A DNA stretch of 10,707 bases from Solirubrobacteraceae bacterium (GCA_030043235.1 JASHYF010000111.1:1-10707), one strand, 5' to 3'. Numbered from the stretch's first letter, positions 1 to 6,707 are shown. Numbers and translations: made by a program. Notes: a model not told the origin generated them from the letters alone.

Positions 1-2
1 GC

Positions 3-635
3 GCCGAGTCCGTGCGCCAGCTGCCCACGCTGAAGCTGTTCAAGATTCGCATGGACCTGGAGATGGAGGGCGACACCGACGCGCTGGCAAGCTCCGCCGC
101 AGAAGTCGCCGAGCCGGTGGAGCTCGACCCCCAGCCCTACGACGAGCTCGACGTCGCGGTCATCCGCGCGCTGCAGGGCGACATGCCGGTCGTCCCCGAA
201 CCCTACGCGCCCGCCGCCGCCGAGGTGGGCCTCGGCGAAGACCGCTTCCTCGAGCACCTCGCCGGCATGCACGAGCGCGGCCTCTTGCGCCGTGTGGCCG
301 CCATCCTCTACCACCGCCGCGCCGGCTTCTCCGCCAACGGCATGGGCGTGTGGAAGGTGCCCGACGAGCAGATCGCCGAGGTCGGCTGCCGCATGGCGGC
401 CGTGCGCGGCGTCTCCCACTGCTACCAGCGCCCCACCTACGAGGACTGGCCGTACTCCGTCTTCACGATGGCGCACGGACGCTCGAAGGAGGAGTGCGAC
501 GCCGTGCTCGACGCGATCGCCGAGATGAGCGGCATCGAGGAGCGCGCCACCCTGTACTCCTCCACCGAGTTCAAGAAGATCCGTCTGCTGTACTTCACCG
601 GCGAGTTCAAGCAGTGGGAGCGCGAACGCGCCTGA
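3..635 (+). CDS. ahbB: Siroheme decarboxylase, fused AhbA-AhbB type (5' partial)
   Basis: This is the C-terminal part of an AsnC/Lrp-like protein of the siroheme decarboxylase family, which turns siroheme into 12,18-didecarboxysiroheme in the alternative haem (or haem d1) pathway. The frame is open to the left edge, so the true start is outside the window. The first ~20 residues (LPTLKLFKIRMDLEM) look like the end of a first AsnC-type ligand domain. A second complete unit follows: a winged helix near residues 43-95, then the family signatures HRRAGFSANGMGVW, HCYQRPTYEDWPYSVFTM and STEFKKIRLLYF. Two units in one chain suggest an AhbA-AhbB fusion. Proteins like this are often mislabelled as Lrp/AsnC regulators. 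The neighbouring hemL supports a tetrapyrrole role. The family call is firm; which pathway it serves (haem or d1) cannot be seen here. Confidence 0.85.
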   Translation, partial: AESVRQLPTLKLFKIRMDLEMEGDTDALASSAAEVAEPVELDPQPYDELDVAVIRALQGDMPVVPEPYAPAAAEVGLGEDRFLEHLAGMHERGLLRRVAAILYHRRAGFSANGMGVWKVPDEQIAEVGCRMAAVRGVSHCYQRPTYEDWPYSVFTMAHGRSKEECDAVLDAIAEMSGIEERATLYSSTEFKKIRLLYFTGEFKQWERERA

Positions 636-1530
636 GCGCGCGCGCCGCGCTCTCGCGTCGGGACAAGAGCCGGCGCACGCGCCGCCACTCGCGCCGCGCG
701 CGCTTTTTTCCGTAGGCGCGCAGCAGCGTCAACGCGTCGATCTTCTCGCGCGCCAGCGAGTCCAGCGGCGTTCCCTTCGAGCAGATGAAGGCCGCGCGCT
801 GCATGGAGCGGTAGTCGTCCATGCCCGTGTAGTCGCTGATGTCGTGCGCGAGCGCCACCGTCTCATAGCCGAACTGGCGCGCCAGATCGAAGATCGCGTG
901 GCGCGTGGGGATCAGCAGCAGCTCGTAGTCGACCGCGTTGCGGGGATTCTCGAGGCTGTTCTCGTGGGCCACCCTGAACAGGCTCCACGGAACGAGCGAC
1001 ACGGTCGTGTCGATCAGCAGCAGCTCGGCGCCGGTGCCCGCCATCACCTCGAAGATCTCCACCGGCTTGGCGATGTGGTACATCAGCCCGAGGCACAGCA
1101 CCACGTCGAAACGTTCCGCGAAGGAGTGCTCGAAGATGTTGCCGAGCTCGAAGCGGTAGCGCGCCTGCTCCACGCCCTTGGCGTCGAACACCAGCTGCGC
1201 CTGGTCGATGTGCGTCTGGCGACCGTCCACGCCCAGCACGAAGTCGGCGCCCGCTTCGATCGCGCACAGCGACCAGTAACCGGCGTTGCAGCCCAGGTCC
1301 AGCACGCGGCGACCGCCGAGCGAGCCGCCACAGACCTTCACCAGCGGCTCGAAGAACGTGCGCCTGCGCTGCAGGTGGCGGTTCACGTAGTCGGCGCGAT
1401 AGATCGGCGTGCTCACGCCACCGGGGAGCTCGAAGCGGTAGTGCCACACCCCCAGCGCGTCGATGCGCCGCTGCAGCTCCTGCGCCTCGAGCGCCGCGGC
1501 GCCACGCGGATCCTCGGCCGCAGTGGACAT
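607..1530 (-). CDS. Class I SAM-dependent methyltransferase (CmoB/DUF1698-like)
   Basis: A 307-residue protein with a Rossmann methyltransferase core. Motif I is VLDLGCNAGYWSL (residues ~76-88), the acidic end of strand 2 is VLGVDGR (~98-104), and the strand-4 region is FDVVLCLGLMYHIAKP (~141-156). The GCNxGY...LYH/MYH pattern resembles the CmoB/DUF1698 group that carboxymethylates or methylates wobble uridine, but the substrate cannot be assigned from sequence. The N-terminal ~70 residues, with WHYRFELPGG and RADYVNRHLQRR, fit that group's lead-in region. The C-terminal ~45 residues are very Arg-rich, which may suit RNA binding. I chose the ATG at 1530 because the upstream extension is low-complexity and would run into hemL. 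The 3' end overlaps the convergent decarboxylase gene by 29 bp. The specific substrate is unknown. Confidence 0.78.
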   Translation of the reverse strand: MSTAAEDPRGAAALEAQELQRRIDALGVWHYRFELPGGVSTPIYRADYVNRHLQRRRTFFEPLVKVCGGSLGGRRVLDLGCNAGYWSLCAIEAGADFVLGVDGRQTHIDQAQLVFDAKGVEQARYRFELGNIFEHSFAERFDVVLCLGLMYHIAKPVEIFEVMAGTGAELLLIDTTVSLVPWSLFRVAHENSLENPRNAVDYELLLIPTRHAIFDLARQFGYETVALAHDISDYTGMDDYRSMQRAAFICSKGTPLDSLAREKIDALTLLRAYGKKRARREWRRVRRLLSRRESAARALRRVRAPTA

Positions 1531-1590
1531 CTCGAGCTGATCGTATTCGATGCGGCCGCACCTCCAGGCCGAGCCGGCGGCGGCCTCGCG

Positions 1591-1606
1591 GCGCTCGGCC
1601 GAGCGC
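1591..1606. promoter_or_regulatory. Perfect 16-bp palindrome just upstream of hemL
   Basis: GCGCTCGGCCGAGCGC is a perfect palindrome ending 2 bp before the hemL ATG, in the 78-bp gap between the divergent methyltransferase and hemL. It could be a dimeric-regulator operator or an RNA hairpin over the ribosome-binding region. GC-rich DNA produces such palindromes by chance at a modest rate, so the function is inference. Confidence 0.4.
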
Positions 1607-1608
1607 TT

Positions 1609-2964
1609 ATGCTGCTGGCCGTGTCCCCGCCCGAGCAGCCGCAGCACGCCCGCTCGAGCGAGCTCTACCGGCGCGCGCTGCGGGCGCTTCCGGGTGGCGT
1701 CAACTCACCGGTGCGCGCGATGCGCGCGATCGCCCGCGAGCCGATCTTCATCGCCCGCGGCGAGGGGGCCGAGCTGGTCGACGTCGACGGCAACCGCTTC
1801 ATCGACTACGTGTGCTCGTGGGGACCTCTGATCCACGGCCACGCGCACGCGCACGTGCTGGCCGCGGTCGCAGCCGCGGCCGCGCGCGGCACCAGCTTCG
1901 GCGCACCGACCGCGGCCGAGGTGGAGCTCGCGGAGGAGATCGCGCGGCGCATGCCCGCGGTGGAGATGCTGCGCATGACCTCCTCCGGGACCGAGGCCGC
2001 GATGACCGCCGTGCGCCTCGCGCGCGCCGCCACCGGCCGCGAGCAGATCGTCAAGTTCGCCGGCGCCTACCACGGCCACTCCGACGGCCTGCTCGCGCAG
2101 GCCGGCTCCGGGCTCGCCACGCAGGGGCTGCCGTCGAGTCCGGGCGTGCCTGCGTCCGTGGCCGCCGAGACGATCGTGATCCCGTGGAACGACCCCGGCG
2201 CGCTCGTCGCCGCCACCGAGCAGCACGAGCTCGCCGCCGTCCTGGCCGAGCCGCTGCCCGCCAACATGGGGCTCGTGCCGGCGCAGGAGGGCTTCTTGGA
2301 GCTGTTGCGCGAGCGCGCGCACGCCTGCGGCGCGCTGCTCGTGCTCGACGAGGTGATCAGCGGCTTTCGCGTCGCGCGCGGCGGCGCCCAGCAGCTGCTC
2401 GGCGTGCAAGCCGACCTGGTGGTGCTCGGCAAGGTGATCGGTGGCGGCCTGCCGGCGGCCGCCGTCGGCGGCAGCGCCGAGCTGATGCGCATGCTCGCCC
2501 CCGCCGGCGAGGTCTACCAGGCCGGCACGCTGTCCGGCAACCCGCTGGCGGTGGCGGCCGGGCTGGCGACGCTCGAGCTGCTGGACGACTCCGCGTATGC
2601 GCGCCTCGCCGCCATCACCGAGCGCCTCGCCGGCGGCTTGCGCGAAGCCGCCGCCCGGACGGGCGCAGGGGCGGGGGCGGACGCTCGCGCGGGCGCCTAT
2701 CCCGTCCAGGTCGTCAGCGCGCCGGGGCTCGTGACGGTCTTCTTCAGCCGGCGAGAAGTGCGCTCGTTCGCCGACGCGCGGGCGTGCGATCTGGATGCCC
2801 ACGCAGCCTGGTGTCGCGAGCTGCTGGCGCGCGGCGTGTACCCTCCGCCGTCGCAGTTCGAGGCCTGGTTCCCGTCGCTGGCCCACACCGACGAGCAGCT
2901 CGAGCGCACGATCGAGGCCGCGGCGGCGGCCTTCGCGTGCCTCGCGGAGCCGGCGGGCGCATGA
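1609..2964 (+). CDS. hemL: Glutamate-1-semialdehyde 2,1-aminomutase
   Basis: A PLP-dependent class III aminotransferase-fold enzyme that isomerises glutamate-1-semialdehyde to 5-aminolevulinate, the first common tetrapyrrole precursor, in the cytoplasm. About 451 residues, close to the family length. Clear signatures are ALPGGVNSPVRA near the N-terminus, DVDGNRFIDYVCSWGPLIHGHAH, the phosphate-binding SSGTEAAMTAVRLARA, AYHGHSD, LDEVISGFRVA, and the PLP Schiff-base lysine in LGKVIGGGLPAAAVGG (Lys275 counted from this start). The C-terminus ends with the typical GVYPPPSQFEAWF segment. ATG 1609 is preceded only by a weak GAG; GTG 1621 is a real alternative that removes four residues. A low-complexity Gly/Ala/Arg stretch (~residues 347-363) replaces a normally less biased loop. 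The gene overlaps the next one by ATGA, so it appears to lead the operon that continues into the cytochrome bc genes. Confidence 0.96.
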   Translation: MLLAVSPPEQPQHARSSELYRRALRALPGGVNSPVRAMRAIAREPIFIARGEGAELVDVDGNRFIDYVCSWGPLIHGHAHAHVLAAVAAAAARGTSFGAPTAAEVELAEEIARRMPAVEMLRMTSSGTEAAMTAVRLARAATGREQIVKFAGAYHGHSDGLLAQAGSGLATQGLPSSPGVPASVAAETIVIPWNDPGALVAATEQHELAAVLAEPLPANMGLVPAQEGFLELLRERAHACGALLVLDEVISGFRVARGGAQQLLGVQADLVVLGKVIGGGLPAAAVGGSAELMRMLAPAGEVYQAGTLSGNPLAVAAGLATLELLDDSAYARLAAITERLAGGLREAAARTGAGAGADARAGAYPVQVVSAPGLVTVFFSRREVRSFADARACDLDAHAAWCRELLARGVYPPPSQFEAWFPSLAHTDEQLERTIEAAAAAFACLAEPAGA

Positions 2965-3560
2965 TGGACGCCACGCGGGATCCTCTCGGCGGCAGCAGCG
3001 GGCTCGAGCGCCTGCGCAGGCTGCTGCGCAGCGACGACGGGCTGCTGGGGACGCTCGTGGCTTCTGCACAGGAGCTCGCGGAGGAGCCAGCTAGAGAGCT
3101 CACGGCGCCCGTCGCCGGCCAGCTCGCCGGCAGTCCTGCGGCGATCGCGGCCCGCGGCCCGCGCGTGGCCGGCCGGCGCCGCGAGTACGAGCTGCTGGTG
3201 GAGGCGATCTACGAGGGCTACCTGCTGCATTACGGCACCCCGCGCGTGATGCGAGTGCCCGAGGACGACCTGCGCCTGCTCGCGGGCGACCAGCTCTATG
3301 CGATCGGCCTCGCCCGGTTGGTGGAGCTGGGCGACACGCTCGCGGTGGCCGAGCTCGCGGACACGATCACGCTCGCCGCACTCGCCCAAGGCGCCGAGCA
3401 CTCCGAGCTGGCCGACGCCGTATGGGCCGCGGGCGCGCGCGCCGTCGGCTGGGGCAAGAGCGAGCGGCACGCGCGCGCCAAGGAGCTGCTGCTGGCGGGC
3501 GACGCGAACGCGATCGAGGCGATGCGCACAAGCGCGCTGGAGGATGCTCCGCCGTCTTGA
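2961..3560 (+). CDS. Unrecognised alpha-helical protein between hemL and the Rieske gene
   Basis: A 199-residue soluble-looking protein that I cannot place in a family. Its ATG lies inside the hemL stop (ATGA overlap), which indicates translational coupling; a second ATG follows at once. The N-terminal ~70 residues are Leu/Arg/Ala-rich and less ordered in composition. The region from ~74 to 166 looks like a conserved helical domain: YELLVEAIYEGYLLHYG, then RLLAGDQLYAIGLARLVELGD, then ADTITLAALAQGAEHSELADAVW, ending in a Gly-Trp-Gly segment. A helix containing KSERHARAKELL follows. It has no signal peptide, no membrane segment and no cysteines. Its position between ALA synthesis and the bc complex suggests a role in assembly, haem handling or regulation, but that rests on context alone. 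Codon use matches the neighbours, so it looks like a real, resident gene. Confidence 0.8.
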   Translation: MMDATRDPLGGSSGLERLRRLLRSDDGLLGTLVASAQELAEEPARELTAPVAGQLAGSPAAIAARGPRVAGRRREYELLVEAIYEGYLLHYGTPRVMRVPEDDLRLLAGDQLYAIGLARLVELGDTLAVAELADTITLAALAQGAEHSELADAVWAAGARAVGWGKSERHARAKELLLAGDANAIEAMRTSALEDAPPS

Positions 3561-3588
3561 ATCGCGCCTCGATATTGTTTCGCCTCCT

Positions 3589-4254
3589 GTGGCAGACAAG
3601 CGCGCACAGCAGAGGTCCAAGTACACGCTCGACCGCGGCATCCCCGGAGCCTTCGAGGGCGAGACGATCACGCGCCGTCGCTTCATGACCGGCACCGCGC
3701 ACGGCGCCGGAGCGGTCGCCGCGGCGGCCTTCACGCTGCCCGCGCTCGGCTTCGCCATCGGGCCCGTCTTCAAGAGCACCCCCCACCGCTGGGAAGTGGT
3801 GGGCACCGTCGACGAGTTCCCCGACAACAACTACGTGCCCGTGGTGCTCACGCTGGTGCCGGACATCGGCGAGGCGGGCAAGACGACGGCGTACGTGCGC
3901 AAGTTCAACCCCGCGCTCGACACCGACCCCTACGACAAGGGCACGCCGTACATCGCGATCTCCGACCGCTGCGTGCACCTGGGCTGCCCGGTGCGCTGGG
4001 TGGACGCGTCGGAGCGCTTCGTCTGCCCCTGCCACGGTGGCGTGTACGACATCCTGGGCGAGCGCGTGAGCGGCCCCCCCGTGCGCCCGCTCGACCGCTT
4101 CTACTCGCGCGTGACCGGCGAAGACGTCGAACTGGGCCCGCGCTTCAGCGTCAACAGCAAGCTGCGCCGCTTCTCCCCGCGCCTGCCCGGCGAGCCGCTC
4201 GACGGAATCGGCCAGTATCTGTATCCCTCGACGCCCGGCGCCAAAAAACTGTAA
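3589..4254 (+). CDS. qcrA: Rieske 2Fe-2S subunit of menaquinol:cytochrome c reductase
   Basis: The iron-sulfur subunit that takes the first electron from quinol at the Qo site of the bc complex. It is anchored in the membrane with its cluster domain outside. From the GTG at 3589 it has 221 residues. A twin-arginine segment TRRRFMTG (28-35) precedes a hydrophobic anchor (~38-62), as expected for a Tat-exported Rieske protein. The cluster boxes are CVHLGC (128-133) and CPCHGG (146-151). Cys128, His130, Cys146 and His149 are the expected ligands, and Cys133/Cys148 the expected disulfide. An ATG at 3544 is in frame and would overlap the previous gene by 17 bp. Its extra codons (CTT, GAA, ATT, GTT, CCT, CCT) are unlike the gene's normal codon use, so I prefer 3589 although no clear Shine-Dalgarno is visible there. 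Confidence 0.93.
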   Translation: MADKRAQQRSKYTLDRGIPGAFEGETITRRRFMTGTAHGAGAVAAAAFTLPALGFAIGPVFKSTPHRWEVVGTVDEFPDNNYVPVVLTLVPDIGEAGKTTAYVRKFNPALDTDPYDKGTPYIAISDRCVHLGCPVRWVDASERFVCPCHGGVYDILGERVSGPPVRPLDRFYSRVTGEDVELGPRFSVNSKLRRFSPRLPGEPLDGIGQYLYPSTPGAKKL

Positions 4255-4275
4255 GGCGCGCGCCGTTCACCGACC

Positions 4276-5079
4276 GTGCCCAAGCTCCCAGCCCCTCCGC
4301 TCCCCGCGCCGCTGAAGACGCCGCCTCCGCTACCGGGACAGGGCAACGGCGAGGCGGGGCCGCTCGAGGACGCCAAGCAGGCTGGGATCACCGTCGTCGA
4401 CTGGGTCGACGAGCGCACCTCGCTCAGCGGCGCCGCGCGCTGGCTGATGTTCCGCAAGGTGCCCAAGGGCACCAACTGGTTCTACACGCTCGGCTCGGCC
4501 ACGATGTTCGCGTTCCTCAACCAGGTCGTGACGGGCGTGTTCCTGGCGATGTACTACCGCCCGGAACCGGCGGGCGGGGCCTACGAATCGGTCCGCTACA
4601 TCACCAACGAGGTGTTCCTCGGGCAGTTCGTCCGCGGCATGCACAAGTGGGGCTCGAGCGTGATGGTGGTGCTCGTGTTCCTGCACATGGGCCGGACGTT
4701 CTTCTTCGGCGCCTACAAGTACCCGCGCGAGCTCAACTGGGTGATCGGCGTGGTGCTGCTGATCCTGACCATGGTCATGGCCTTCACCGGCTACCTGCTG
4801 CCGTTCGACCAGCGCGCCTTCTGGGCGACCACCGTCGGCGTCAACATCAACGGCACCGGCCCCCTGATCGGCCCCTACCTCAGCGACTTCCTCTACGGCG
4901 GCACCGAATTCAACGCCACCACGCTGTCGCGCTTCTATGCCATCCACATGCTGATCGTGCCCGGCCTGATCGCCGCGCTGATCGGCGCGCACCTGTACCT
5001 CGTCGCCAAGCTCGGCACCACCGCGCCGCCGTGGCAGAAATTGCACAAGCGCCACGAGCTGATCGAGACCGAGGTGTAG
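4276..5079 (+). CDS. qcrB: Cytochrome b6-like subunit of the bc complex
   Basis: The N-terminal half of a split cytochrome b, carrying both b haems in the membrane. 267 residues with a GTG start; it begins with a Pro-rich cytoplasmic extension (~1-45), longer than in plastid or Bacillus b6-type proteins. Four helices follow from ~67. Haem ligands are His123 and His137 on helix B (MHKWG...FLHMGR), and His224 and His239 on helix D (YAIHM...GAHLYLV). The second pair is 15 residues apart, as in b6-type proteins rather than mitochondrial-type b. The Qo/Qi helix contains GYLLPFDQRAFWATTVG. At the place where b6 and Bacillus QcrB carry the cysteine that binds the extra c-type haem (FYCxG), this protein has Thr71 (FYTLG). 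It sits 21 bp after qcrA and 3 bp before the subunit IV gene, in one operon. Confidence 0.93.
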   Translation: MPKLPAPPLPAPLKTPPPLPGQGNGEAGPLEDAKQAGITVVDWVDERTSLSGAARWLMFRKVPKGTNWFYTLGSATMFAFLNQVVTGVFLAMYYRPEPAGGAYESVRYITNEVFLGQFVRGMHKWGSSVMVVLVFLHMGRTFFFGAYKYPRELNWVIGVVLLILTMVMAFTGYLLPFDQRAFWATTVGVNINGTGPLIGPYLSDFLYGGTEFNATTLSRFYAIHMLIVPGLIAALIGAHLYLVAKLGTTAPPWQKLHKRHELIETEV

Positions 5080-5082
5080 GCG

Positions 5083-5817
5083 GTGAACCAGCGCGAGAAG
5101 GAGGAATACCTCCACGACTACGCGATCATGAAGTCGCAGGGAAAGCCCTTCTTCCCCTACGCAGTGGCCAAGGACGCGGTGATGGCGTGCGTGGTGATGG
5201 CGGTGATCATCACGCTGTCGCTGGTGTTCGGGGACGAGCTCGGCTCCAAGGTCAACGCCGCCACCACGAGCTACGACGCGCGCCCCGACTGGTACTTCTT
5301 CTTCCTCTTCGACATCCTGCGCATCATCCGCACGCCGAGCATCATTCAGCTCGCGACCATCGGCATCCCCACGCTGTGCATGATCCTGCTGTTCCTGCTG
5401 CCGTTCTACGACCGCGGCCCCGAGCGCCGGCCCGAGCGCCGGCCGCTCGCCACCACCGCCGGCATCGTCACGATCTGCCTGATGGCCTACCTCACCTACC
5501 AGGGCGCCCACGCCGGCACGCCCGACGCGCTGGAATTCGCCACGCCCAAGGCGGTCATCGAAAACGGTCCCGCGGCCGTCGAGAAGTGGAACGAAGGCCG
5601 CCTCGCGATCGCCCAGTCCGGCTGCGAGGCCTGCCACACGATCGGCGACAACGGCAACCCCGGGCCGGGCCCCAACCTCACCCACATCGCCTCCCGCCTG
5701 CCGGAGACGGCGATCGCCCGCACGCTCGTCAATCCGACCCAGCCGATGCCCTCCTACAAGAACCTGCCGGCGAAGAAGTTCAACGCGATCGTCGATTTCC
5801 TCTCGCAGCTGAAGTAG
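5083..5817 (+). CDS. qcrC: Subunit IV fused to monohaem cytochrome c (QcrC type)
   Basis: The C-terminal half of split cytochrome b joined to a cytochrome c, an arrangement known from Bacillus menaquinol:cytochrome c reductase. 244 residues, GTG start, 3 bp after qcrB. Membrane helices lie near 31-50, 91-109 and 122-139. The Qo-site motif is PDWY (68-71), a variant of canonical PEWY in which Asp replaces Glu. After a charged turn with a duplicated PERR unit (~113-120) and the third helix, the exposed C-terminal domain has one haem c site, CEACH (181-185), and a probable axial methionine at Met222 in QPMPSY. It should pass electrons from the Rieske centre to a terminal oxidase or soluble cytochrome c. 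No oxidase genes lie in the window. Haem attachment would require a cytochrome c maturation system that is not seen here. Confidence 0.92.
   Translation: MNQREKEEYLHDYAIMKSQGKPFFPYAVAKDAVMACVVMAVIITLSLVFGDELGSKVNAATTSYDARPDWYFFFLFDILRIIRTPSIIQLATIGIPTLCMILLFLLPFYDRGPERRPERRPLATTAGIVTICLMAYLTYQGAHAGTPDALEFATPKAVIENGPAAVEKWNEGRLAIAQSGCEACHTIGDNGNPGPGPNLTHIASRLPETAIARTLVNPTQPMPSYKNLPAKKFNAIVDFLSQLK
5419..5442 (+). repeat. 12-bp tandem duplication inside qcrC
   Basis: CCCGAGCGCCGG occurs twice back to back and encodes PERRPERR between the second and third membrane helices of the subunit IV part. It keeps the frame and adds four residues to a cytoplasmic-side charged turn; it is probably a replication-slippage duplication. 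Confidence 0.75.
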
Positions 5818-5845
5818 CTCGCGGCGTGCGTGCTCCTCCCCGCGT

Positions 5846-5883
5846 GCGCCCTTCAGGGCGCGATGGCGCTCCCCGTGACGGGG
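5846..5883 (+). terminator. Two GC-rich hairpins after the bc operon
   Basis: GCGCCCT/AGGGCGC (5846-5852 and 5855-5861) forms a 7-bp inverted repeat with a 2-nt centre. CCCCG/CGGGG (5871-5875 and 5879-5883) forms a second with a 3-nt loop. They lie 29-66 bp after the qcrC stop and before menG, in the only sizeable gap between the two operons. There is no T-run, so a classic intrinsic terminator is not proven; they may be attenuating hairpins or mRNA 3'-end stabilisers. Confidence 0.35.
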
Positions 5884-5933
5884 CACCCGGCGGCGCGCGC
5901 GCGGGGGGGCAGGCGGGCCGGCTGGCGGCGGGC

Positions 5934-5937
5934 GAGG
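5934..5937 (+). promoter_or_regulatory. Shine-Dalgarno-like GAGG for menG
   Basis: GAGG lies 8 nt before the ATG at 5946. It favours that ATG over the in-frame GTG codons at 5937 and 5943, the first of which overlaps the motif itself. Confidence 0.4.
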
Positions 5938-5945
5938 TGCGCGTG

Positions 5946-6707
5946 ATGTTCGACCGCATCGCCGGCGTGTACGACCTGCTGAACAGCGCCATGACCGCCG
6001 GCCTGCACCACCGCTGGCGCGCGCGCGCGGCCGATGAGGCGCGCGTGGGGCCGGGCGAGCGCGCGCTGGACGTGGCCACGGGCACCGGCGATTTGGCGAT
6101 CGAGCTCGCGCGACGCGTGTCTCCGGGCGGCGAGGTGATCGGCGTGGACTTCTCCGAGGGCATGCTCGAGCGCGCGCGCGCCAAGGCCGGAGCGCTGCGC
6201 GTCGAGGGCCTCGTACGCCCGCAGTTCGAGTGGGCCGATGCCGCCGCGCTGCCCTACCCCGGCGATCGCTTCGACGCGGCCACCGTCGGCTTTGGGCTGC
6301 GCAACTTCGAGGACCTCCCACGCGGCCTCGCCGAGATGGTGCGCGTGGTGCGTCCGGGTGGACGGGTGGTGGTGCTGGAGATGACCGTGCCGACCCGCGC
6401 GCCGCTGTCGCTGTTCTTCGCCCTGTGGTTCGACCGCGTCGTCCCCGTGCTCGGGCGCCTCGCAGGCGCGCTCAGCGCGATCTCGCGTGCCCGCAGAGCC
6501 GGCTCGACCACGTCATCCTGGCGCGCTGCCCCCGCGATCGCCGACGCCTACAGCTACCTGCCGAGCTCGGTCAAGCGCTTCCCCGGCCCCGCCGCGCTCG
6601 CCGCGGAGATGCAGCGCGCCGGCCTCTCGCACGTCCACTGCGTGATCACCGCCGGCGGCATCGTGGCCATTCATGCCGGCACGGTCGCCGGGGAACGGGC
6701 ATTATGA
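5946..6707 (+). CDS. menG: Demethylmenaquinone methyltransferase with an internal insertion
   Basis: A UbiE/MenG-family class I methyltransferase that C-methylates demethylmenaquinone to menaquinone, acting at the membrane. 253 residues from ATG 5946. Family signatures are FDRIAGVYDLLNSAMTAGLHHRWR at the N-terminus (given as 1-24), motif I LDVATGTGDLA (41-51), GVDFSEGML (66-74), VGFGLRNFEDLPRGLAEM (114-131) and RPGGRVVVLEM (136-146). Near the C-terminus, where the family normally reads AGD-x-x-AYxYLPxSV, this protein carries about 24 extra residues (175-198, rich in Ser, Arg, Ala and Thr) before ADAYSYLPSSVKRFPGP. Its stop overlaps the polyprenyl synthase start (ATGA). With that partner it should make menaquinone, the substrate of the upstream bc complex. 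A ubiquinone role is unlikely for this kind of organism. Confidence 0.88.
   Translation: MFDRIAGVYDLLNSAMTAGLHHRWRARAADEARVGPGERALDVATGTGDLAIELARRVSPGGEVIGVDFSEGMLERARAKAGALRVEGLVRPQFEWADAAALPYPGDRFDAATVGFGLRNFEDLPRGLAEMVRVVRPGGRVVVLEMTVPTRAPLSLFFALWFDRVVPVLGRLAGALSAISRARRAGSTTSSWRAAPAIADAYSYLPSSVKRFPGPAALAAEMQRAGLSHVHCVITAGGIVAIHAGTVAGERAL

Noticed and set aside
12..635. The first gene as an Lrp/AsnC transcriptional regulator
   Set aside because: The HRRxGFxANGM and DWPYSVFTM signatures are those of siroheme decarboxylases, which share the AsnC fold.
700..712. GCGCGCGC followed by a T6 run, looking like a terminator
   Set aside because: It lies inside the methyltransferase coding region (encoding KKRAR on the minus strand) and has no proper hairpin before the T-run.
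844..1608. Long plus-strand extension upstream of hemL in the same frame
   Set aside because: It is the antisense of the methyltransferase; its composition (His, Gln, Arg, Val-rich) is that of a mirror frame, and HemL homology starts only after ~1609.
1705..3069. Large minus-strand open frame opposite hemL
   Set aside because: Arg/Gly/His-rich shadow of a certain hemL; no domain visible.
4647..5945. Plus-strand frame upstream of and continuous with menG
   Set aside because: Shadow of qcrB/qcrC in another frame; MenG homology begins at about 5937-5946.
4330..6321. Very long minus-strand open frame opposite qcrBC and menG
   Set aside because: Repetitive Arg/His/Asp/Val composition typical of the antisense of GC-rich membrane genes; covers three firmly identified genes and the gap between them.
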